DNA of 15,583 bases from Eimeria necatrix (lineage: Eukaryota; Apicomplexa; Conoidasida; Eucoccidiorida; Eimeriidae). Within the stretch, counting starts at the first letter, position 1. Each line of letters starts with the position of its first letter. The notes beneath the pieces are model-generated. The model made no database searches. It was not told the DNA's origin and saw nothing but the letters and a program-made list of their open reading frames with translations. The stretch is from assembly GCF_000499385.1 (NCBI RefSeq), contig NW_013654706.1, positions 1 to 15,583 of the forward strand. The letters run 5' to 3'. Positions 10,058 to 15,583 of this stretch are shown here, piece by piece. A program made the translations under genes and the position numbers.

Positions 10058-10444
10058 AACACGAAGGCCGTCGTTTGTGAGAGTTCGTCCAAATGCAGAA
10101 GGCACGAAAGAAAAGTGACTGACTCAGAGGCAAAGAAGCGCAGCTGTCACTGCCAGCAGGCGGTCCTCCATGCACAGAGTGGCAAGCATTCATTGGTTGT
10201 TTACCGGTGCCAGCAACAATGGTATACTACAGAGCTCCAGCTCTACCACAGTCGCTATTGGAAACGCCTTCTTATCATCCAGTCAGCTTCTGGGGCTCTC
10301 GGAAGGACAGCGAAGCAAATATGGCATAAAGAGTGCAACACCCTGGCCACCCGTGACGGCCAGCATGCGTGACGATGGCGGTAACCAAATTAGACGCGCT
10401 CAAGCAGCAGTGACATTTTTCTTCCCGTTTTGTCCTTCTTAAGC
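10058..10444. other. Gene-free stretch between hairpins and tandem repeat
   Basis: No recognisable gene. A small perfect hairpin AGAGCT-CC-AGCTCT lies near 10230-10243. Overlapping plus-strand frames of 85 and 90 codons (10115-10372 and 10170-10442) lack any recognisable domain. Confidence 0.35.
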
Positions 10445-10528
10445 ATGTCTAGCGAATGACCGGCTGAGAATCATGCTTAGCTAATGTGTCGCTAAAAACT
10501 ACGCCTGGCTAATGAGCCGCTGAGCACA
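10445..10528 (+). repeat. 28-bp tandem repeat, three diverged units
   Basis: Units at 10445-10472, 10473-10500 and 10501-10528 are each exactly 28 bases with no indels. The shared pattern is A(T/C)GCCTAGCTAATG followed by AGCCGCTGAG. Each unit differs from the consensus at about 3 to 6 positions. The sequence before the first unit and after the third does not fit. It is a short minisatellite with no obvious coding role; 28 is not a multiple of three, so no protein repeat is expected. Confidence 0.65.
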
Positions 10529-10654
10529 CGCACCAAGTTGCAAGTATATTGTGATGCCCGAAACGAGAGCAACGCTTCAAAATGAAATCAAAACGGCTAC
10601 ACATGCAGCTTTGCGGCCTCAAAGCAGGACTGTCACCTGCAGGAAACACTATGT

Positions 10655-10712
10655 CGCATCATGTATCTCACGCAGTGTGCTTAACGCACTGCCTGCAGGT
10701 TTATGCATGCAT
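10655..10712 (+). repeat. AACGCAC-family reference copy
   Basis: The copy that matches the most others. In order it holds GCATCATGTATCTCACGCAG, TGTGCTTAACGCACTGCCTG, CAGG, and after a short gap the palindrome ATGCATGCAT (10703-10712). Copies at 1099, 4727, 5001, 6494 and 9374 share different parts of it. CTGCAGG also occurs just upstream at 10638-10643 (CCTGCAGG), outside the repeat. Confidence 0.55.
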
Positions 10713-12853
10713 TGTGCGTCGCGTTCCCAAATGATGTGAACAGATTGAAAGCAAAGCATGCAGCGTTTGCTAAGGCAATGCTGAGGTGGGTTTGCTCTGT
10801 TTCGATACGGGCTATTCAATTTGTGCGTAGGGTCAGGAACAAAAGGTACTTACCAGCTACAGTGCCTCCCCGTAACTTGGCATCAATGCATCACCAACTT
10901 ATTGCTTTTCACTCTAGTGCTGCGCAGAAGGCTGACAGAAGCATGAGCGACAGAAAGGTGCAAATAATTAAGTCGTCAGTGGGCTGCGCTTTATATGTTT
11001 AGCCTGTGCAAGTTCCCCACCATAGCCATCATCGTCAAAAAAAATCTGTGCAATAACGGCAGAATTTGTAACCTCACATAATTCCTCAGGATTTTGTATT
11101 CCATTTACTTGACAATTTCTTTACGAACGCGCAGCATATGCGATGTATTAGACTATCTCAAAGTTTGGATAAAGGTTCCCCTGTGCTGAAGGTTGCAAAG
11201 CAGACAGCACCGCATGCTCACTGAACGTAGAAGCGCATCTCTACTAGCATTCTGGCTATTCTGGCTCTCCATATGCTACATCACTATCGGCCGTAAATGC
11301 ACAGGCACGCTTCGCATTATGGTTTGCAACCGACTTCGCTGGATTGTACAAAAACTCCGACGGAGTCAGCTGCAAAACAGACTGCGTTATGCTGCCTCTG
11401 AAACAAAACGGCATTCACCCGGAACGCCTGAAGCGGTAGCGAAACCGCCAAGTAAGGCGTTCAAGATCGTACTGCCTGCAAAACGCAGCCATATGCACTC
11501 ATGCTGCAGTGCGTAGAAAATACAGGGCTGTCACGTGATTGCAAGTAAGGGAGTTTCACTTCCGTCTTGCAGGCGTCTACATTTATCTATTGGTAACCAG
11601 CATGACAATCGGCTGAAGTATCCATGATGCATAACGCATGTGCCATTTGAAATCGTGTATGTTGCAAGTTGAAATGGCGCCAGAATAGCAGCAACCTACA
11701 GCCGGTGCTGTAGTCGCTGAAAGAAGCGCAGATAGGAGCAATTATCGAACCCAGCGTGAACTGTAACAAGCCAAGCGGATTCATGCAAGTTGGCAATAGG
11801 GATATCCTCCATGTGCGTCTGAGTTTTGCCACGATCATTGACGCTGCAGTAGCAAAGTCAAATGCTGCAGACGAACCACACAATCCTCAATTTTCGCACC
11901 CACATTCACTGCCGCACTTCTATACCGATGACGCAGTAAAACGAGCCACAGGATCAGTAGCACTTTAGACAGCACGGCCTTGCCTTAAAGAGCTAACATA
12001 ACAGTTATAAGGCAACATCACGCACCTAAAAGTTATTGTGGTCGCGCAGCTGGATCACTGTGTAGGATCGGGTGTCTAACGTTGTTTTACGCACTTCCTG
12101 CACCTTCAAGGCAGATTCATCTACTTCCCATCATGTTGCAAAGCTCGTAGGCGCAACCAAGCAGCCGCACCATTCTCACATTTCAAAAGACATAATTGAA
12201 GTGGTGCTATTCATCACAGAAGAGAGTATGAATCCACAATATTAGGTGCGCAAGTCGGCTGCCGTTCCAAGTCTGCTGCGCGCATGGATGAGTAGCAGCT
12301 TTGAGTTGCCGCACAAAGGCCACACCCGTACGAAACAAACAGCTTATATTTTGCTGTTGTAGCTAGCATTTGAAGGTGCATTTTGAAGGCGTCAGGCATC
12401 CACTGCCTGAGCCCGGAAAACATTCGCAGGAACATGGCCCTGAAAAAGAATACCAAAGCCCTACACATTTTCCGTCTCACCCAGCATGAGCCTCCTACTT
12501 CACGTGCAAGCTTCAGTTTTGCGAATATTTTGGCTACGCAACGAAGCGCATGACGCAAATAGGAGCTGCGTCTCTGATCCCTGTTGGCAGCCAGCACGCA
12601 CATTAACCAGATAACTGCACTGGAAACGTAATCGCCAGATTCATAAAAGCATTCCAAGCTAACATCTTGCCAGAGCACCTGTTTATTGAAGGAGTCGACT
12701 TCCAAGAAGGGCAAACCAAAAGCATACTAGCACGGTCGGTATGGCCGCAGTGGTCGGTCACACATGCGAAGCCATGGTGAGAAACGCAGTATTGCCAACT
12801 GCATGCAACAGAGCTTCGCATGCCGTCAATGGTATCATGTGAAAACATACCAA
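10713..12853. other. Gene-free stretch, nothing recognisable
   Basis: No gene recognised. A minus-strand frame open from 12714 to 12214 is the longest in the window (166 codons) but begins at TTG, with a TAG four codons further upstream. Its first ATG is at 12606, leaving about 130 codons. The translation has no domain I recognise. Plus-strand 11756-11968 contains Tyr-Thr-Asp-Asp near its end, but nothing else of a reverse transcriptase. A repeat variant (GCACTTCCTG type) is at 12079-12104. Confidence 0.4.
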
Positions 12854-12877
12854 ACGCACTTGCTGTCAATACAAGCC
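12854..12877 (+). repeat. AACGCAC-family copy (CTTGCT type)
   Basis: ACGCACTTGCT, seven bases, then CAAGCC. It has the same length and frame as 4745-4768, with about 18 of 24 positions identical. Confidence 0.4.
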
Positions 12878-13880
12878 GAGCTTAGTGCCTGCATGAGACT
12901 CTCCTTGCCTCAACAGTTGTCAGGATACCTCACGGGCAATACTTACCAGCACTGCAGCATGGATGGTCATGCCTTTGCCGTAAGGGCTGTCCAGAGAGTA
13001 CACGTCGATGAAACAAAAAAAGGCTATACCTGCTGTCTTCATTCAAAAACCTTTCGCAGACAGCACTCCAAGCTTTTGTATGCAGAAGAAGTGGATTCTT
13101 GCTCGCTGACAGTTCACTGTGCCACGCAAGTAAGGACTTCAATCCGCTGACAGTTCTCGCATGAATACCCTATAGGCGCAAGTTCTACAACCACACATAA
13201 ATGACGCGAATTTACTTGACTTCCGAGCTAGAACGGCAAGCATGCTTCTTATCTCTATCATTGGCTCCACGTTCGACTTCCTGATAATGTCAAGGACTGA
13301 CCAAACAACGTCGCAGCTTTCTACGCAAGCGTGCCTTCTCCCCCACTGACGCCGATGTAAACGAAACACGGAGGGGGGTGCAAAGTCGTGCTCGGAATCA
13401 ACGTCTCCATGCACGGAACAAATTATACTGCTCCAGTTACCCAGCTCACACCTGCAGGTGCTTATTATCTGCGCTTAATGCATGCTATTGAAGAATTGCA
13501 GGACCAATTTCCATAACGCTGCGCGAACAGCGTCCTCACTTGTCGGTGGCGAACGATGTGCTAGCTCCGTCACGGGCACGCTTGCTTGCCCAAACTGCTA
13601 CATCGTGTCAACATCTGCATGCTACATTGCTATGTTAGCAACAAAAGCATACTCAAATATGCGTGTGCACCAGCAACAGCTGCGTTCGACACACATACGG
13701 CCAGCAACATTTCCTGTGCTTCAATCGATCGGCATTCATCCTTACAGTGTGAAGCAGAGCTTCTGACACAGAAAACGCAACGTGGTATGATCCCGCAAAC
13801 CCCCTCGCGTTCTTTGGCAGAACAGTTAGAGTCCAGAGCTTCGAGCACGATCGTGGAGAAAAGCATCTGAAAACTCCCAT
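12878..13880. other. Gene-free stretch with a double E-box palindrome
   Basis: No gene recognised. CACCTGCAGGTG at 13449-13460 is a perfect 12-bp palindrome made of two abutting E-box words (CACCTG and CAGGTG). A run of six G is near 13372-13377. Frames of 60-128 codons on both strands have no visible domain. Confidence 0.35.
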
Positions 13881-13960
13881 TCCACAACACCAGACATTAA
13901 AGATAAAACCTAACAGCCTAGCTTGTGAGGTTTTATCTTTAATGCCTGTCGTTGTGTGGA
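13881..13960. repeat. Long imperfect hairpin, miRNA-precursor-like or MITE relic
   Basis: CATTAAAGATAAAACCT (13895-13911) is the exact reverse complement of AGGTTTTATCTTTAATG (13928-13944), a 17-bp perfect stem. The 16-base loop can itself pair partly (ACA with TGT). Outside the perfect stem, pairing continues with small mismatches and a two-base bulge: CAG with CTG, CACAAC with GTTGTG, and TCCA (13881-13884) with TGGA (13957-13960). The whole is an 80-base foldback with roughly 30-base arms. The size and shape suit a small-RNA precursor or a short foldback transposon relic. Nothing in the sequence decides the transcribed strand. Confidence 0.65.
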
Positions 13961-14673
13961 GACGCGCTGATTTCAAAATTCAACAAACAATGGCAGGGAA
14001 TCATGCATAGTGATATTTTCACCGCAAGAAAGAAGATTTTATTCAAGCTCAGCATACGCATAGCAGAGCCCGACTTGAGCTCACTGTCCTTTAGCAAACC
14101 AGAGATGTCACGATCACATGCTGAGACTTCAACAAAGCAACTGCAAGCTTTTCACAGACGCACAACGCAGATGCAGGCCATGAATCCGTAAGCAAAATGA
14201 TAAGAAGGCACGTGGTGACGCGGCTACGAAGCAGCGCCGCCAAGCTTCTGAAGCCCTTCTTTGCTTGAGCCGAATGACGCACGACCTGTGAATCCACGCC
14301 ACATGCCCTCATTGCATGGCACAGCAAATCATCATACCCATTCACAAAAAGCTCAAAGCATCCATTAATGAGATCGTCCCGCAGCAAAACGACAACAGAT
14401 CCACTAACAACACTGCAGCGACCCAGCGATGCTTTTGCAGAGTTGCCGACACAAACCATCAGGTTATACCGCCGTGCTCTCGTGGTCTTACTTCTATTTC
14501 ACGAAGCTGCCTCTGCGCTATTTGCTTCACAATTCGTGGCAACCAGCACACCCTACACCCAACTCTGCAAAGGGCCCGTAACACTAAATGTGAACCATTC
14601 CTAGTGTCAACAGGCAATTCGCTACCTTACTGACATCACTATGAAGCAACACGTCCACGCCAGTTTTGCAGTA
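13961..14673. other. Gene-free stretch left of the GC-rich block
   Basis: No recognised gene. A plus-strand ATG frame at 14316-14633 (105 codons) begins MAQQIIIPIH and has several Cys pairs, but no family is recognisable. A minus-strand frame of similar length overlaps it. If the minus-strand frame at 14674 is a real gene end, this stretch includes its 3' flank. No clear polyadenylation signal is seen there. Confidence 0.35.
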
Positions 14674-14955
14674 TTACCAAGCGAGCATGGGTGGCCTCAC
14701 CATGCGGGTGCCCATGGGAGGGCGCCCCATCTGGGGCATGCCTGGGGCTGCAACGTGGGGGACCCACCCCTAAGAGGACCATTCCAAGAGCATTCCCGAA
14801 GGCATCGCAGGGGGGCCCATGATGTTCGGAGCAAAGGCGTCAGGGCTCCCCGCGGCCTCCAGCAGGGCTTGCCTCTTGAGCAGCACCCTGGCCTAACTCT
14901 CCTTTGCCCTGTCGAAGAGCTCAGCAGCAACCTCTGCTCCTACACCAGCAGCCTA
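14674..14955 (-). pseudogene. C-terminal fragment with Pro/Met/Gly-rich tail, interrupted by TAGs
   Basis: One minus-strand frame runs without TGA from 14955 to a TAA at 14676-14674 but has in-frame TAG at 14955-14953, 14895-14893 and 14772-14770. In order it reads a helical stretch (AEVAAELFDRAKES), a second helical stretch (ARVLLKRQALLEAAGSPDAF), then NIMGPPAMPSGM, and finally a tail of Gly-Met-Pro and Arg-Pro-Pro-Met runs (APGMPQMGRPPMGTRM) ending RPPMLAW. Pro/Met/Gly-rich tails of this kind are known from RNA-binding and splicing proteins, but I cannot name a family. In the two segments after the second TAG, 31 of 40 and 25 of 31 codons end in G or C. The block is about 65% GC (14701-14940, my count), above its surroundings. 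The plus-strand 115-codon frame here (14641-14988) is His-rich, as expected opposite ATG codons. The most likely reading is a decayed or partial copy; exons with TTAG|G acceptors, or TAG read as an amino acid, are alternatives. Confidence 0.45.
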
Positions 14956-15253
14956 AAGCCCCGTCCAAAGAGCCACCGAGTAAAATGACTTCGGGAGTCG
15001 TGGCAGCAGGAACTGCTGCGAAAGCACTATCATCAACCAACAAGCGACGATCTCCAAGAGACTGTAGCCACTAATTCCGGACGAAAGGAGGCCGTTTAAC
15101 GCAGCAACACTATGACAGTTCGCCCACTGCTGCTTCGGCAAAAGTGCAGCTGCCTCTTACCAGCCTCGCCCTGACAACGCATGCAGCTCGATGCCACTGC
15201 AACGACTAATAGAGGGAGCTAGTCTGCCGACCGCTACTTGAACACAGGTAGGA

Positions 15254-15261
15254 TATATAAA
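15254..15261 (+). promoter_or_regulatory. TATA box of the right-end gene
   Basis: TATATAAA in the context AGGATATATAAAGTGC, 168 bases before the ATG at 15429. Transcription would be expected to start about 25-35 bases downstream, near 15285, giving a leader of about 145 bases. From there to the ATG the plus strand is rich in A and C with few G, as is common for leaders. No CCAAT or other upstream element is clear. Confidence 0.5.
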
Positions 15262-15343
15262 GTGCAACGCACAGCCTTTTGAGCAGCCACGCATCAAACA
15301 CAAACACCTCCAATAATACCAAAGTTCTCCCAACCACTCACTG

Positions 15344-15376
15344 ATGCGCCAAACACGCACTCAAAACAAATACTGA
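15344..15376 (+). CDS. Upstream ORF in the leader, 10 codons
   Basis: ATG at 15344 opens a frame reading MRQTRTQNKY and stops at TGA 15374-15376, 52 bases before the main ATG and in a different frame. If transcription starts near 15285, as the TATA box suggests, this uORF is in the leader and could lower translation of the main ORF. Its ATG context (CTGATGC) is weaker than that of the main start. It could be incidental. Confidence 0.3.
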   Translation: MRQTRTQNKY

Positions 15377-15428
15377 ACGCTTCTGCCCCAACGCACTACG
15401 CTACCTTCAAACGGTCTGCGCAGCCAAA

Positions 15429-15583
15429 ATGCCAGCCAACCAGGCAAAACGCTCTTGTGCCGCTACTGGCTCCGTCCAGTCTCACCGCATCTATTGCTAC
15501 AAAGAGCTGCCTAGCCCCCAGCGCACAAAAAGCACCGCTGCGGCGTCTTGTGTAGGTCCGCCCTTCCCCAAAGCCTCGCCACG
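15429..15583 (+). CDS. 5' part of an unidentified protein gene, runs off the window
   Basis: The frame opens at ATG 15429 in a favourable context (CCAAAATGCC) and stays open for 51 codons to the window edge. It begins MPANQAKRSC and continues with a Ser/Ala/Pro/Lys-rich, basic N-terminus that holds the short hydrophobic/aromatic stretch HRIYCYKELPSP. No signal peptide or membrane segment is visible; an organelle transit peptide is possible given the Ser/Ala/Arg content but cannot be shown. 31 of 51 codons end in G or C. A TATA box 168 bases upstream, an A/C-rich leader and the absence of a longer in-frame ATG support this start. No conserved domain is reached before the sequence ends, so function is unknown. 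An intron may begin beyond the edge. Confidence 0.5.
   Translation, partial: MPANQAKRSCAATGSVQSHRIYCYKELPSPQRTKSTAAASCVGPPFPKASP

Noticed and set aside
11735..11765. Minus-strand GGGTTCGATAA resembling a tRNA B box
   Set aside because: No pairing T stem and no cloverleaf can be drawn.
11756..11968. Tyr-Thr-Asp-Asp resembling a reverse transcriptase active-site motif
   Set aside because: It is a lone tetrapeptide near the end of a 70-codon frame. None of the other reverse transcriptase blocks is present around it.
12214..12714. Longest open frame in the window, minus strand, 166 codons
   Set aside because: It opens on TTG with no upstream ATG (TAG four codons before); the first ATG, at 12606, leaves about 130 codons. 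A frame of this length is near chance expectation for 15.6 kb read in six frames, and no domain is recognisable. A homology search would settle it.
14316..14633. Plus-strand ATG frame of 105 codons with Cys pairs
   Set aside because: The Cys spacing fits no zinc-binding pattern I know, and the opposite strand is open over much of the same interval. Chance remains the simplest explanation.

Overview
This 15.6 kb window looks like a gene-poor stretch of a eukaryotic nuclear genome. It has no bacterial gene density, no operon layout and no recognisable tRNA, rRNA or snRNA. No open frame before about 14.6 kb can be named: the longest is 166 codons, opens on TTG rather than ATG, and is about what chance would give. 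The only promoter-plus-ORF arrangement is at the far right, with a TATATAAA box, an A/C-rich leader and an ATG in the context CCAAAATGCC. An A/C-rich leader with an ATG in that context would suit a green alga or another protist, but I cannot place the organism from sequence alone.

Layout. Positions 1-14640 are mostly non-coding, at moderate GC. Within them are old, diverged repeats: (a) a dispersed family with an AACGCAC(T/C)GCCTGCA core, with many copies that I found almost only in the forward orientation; (b) a diverged ~120 bp direct duplication (6346-6468 and 6758-6872); (c) a three-unit 28 bp tandem repeat (10445-10528); and (d) two long imperfect hairpins (9972-10015, followed at once by a second smaller one, and 13881-13960). 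One 75-codon ORF at 2348 has the same type of start context as the right-hand gene and is kept as a weak candidate.

The right end (about 14640-15583) is different. A GC-rich block (about 65% by my count over 14701-14940) reads on the minus strand as the C-terminal part of a protein with a Pro/Met/Gly-rich tail, interrupted in one continuous frame by three TAG codons. It is probably a decayed or partial gene copy. Beyond it, a promoter and a leader with a 10-codon upstream ORF lead into a plus-strand gene that starts at 15429 and runs off the window.

No genes here can be shown to work together. The main value of the window is the repeat landscape, the two hairpins, the TAG-interrupted frame and the partial gene. 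I found no defence system, CRISPR array, intact transposon or biosynthetic cluster.
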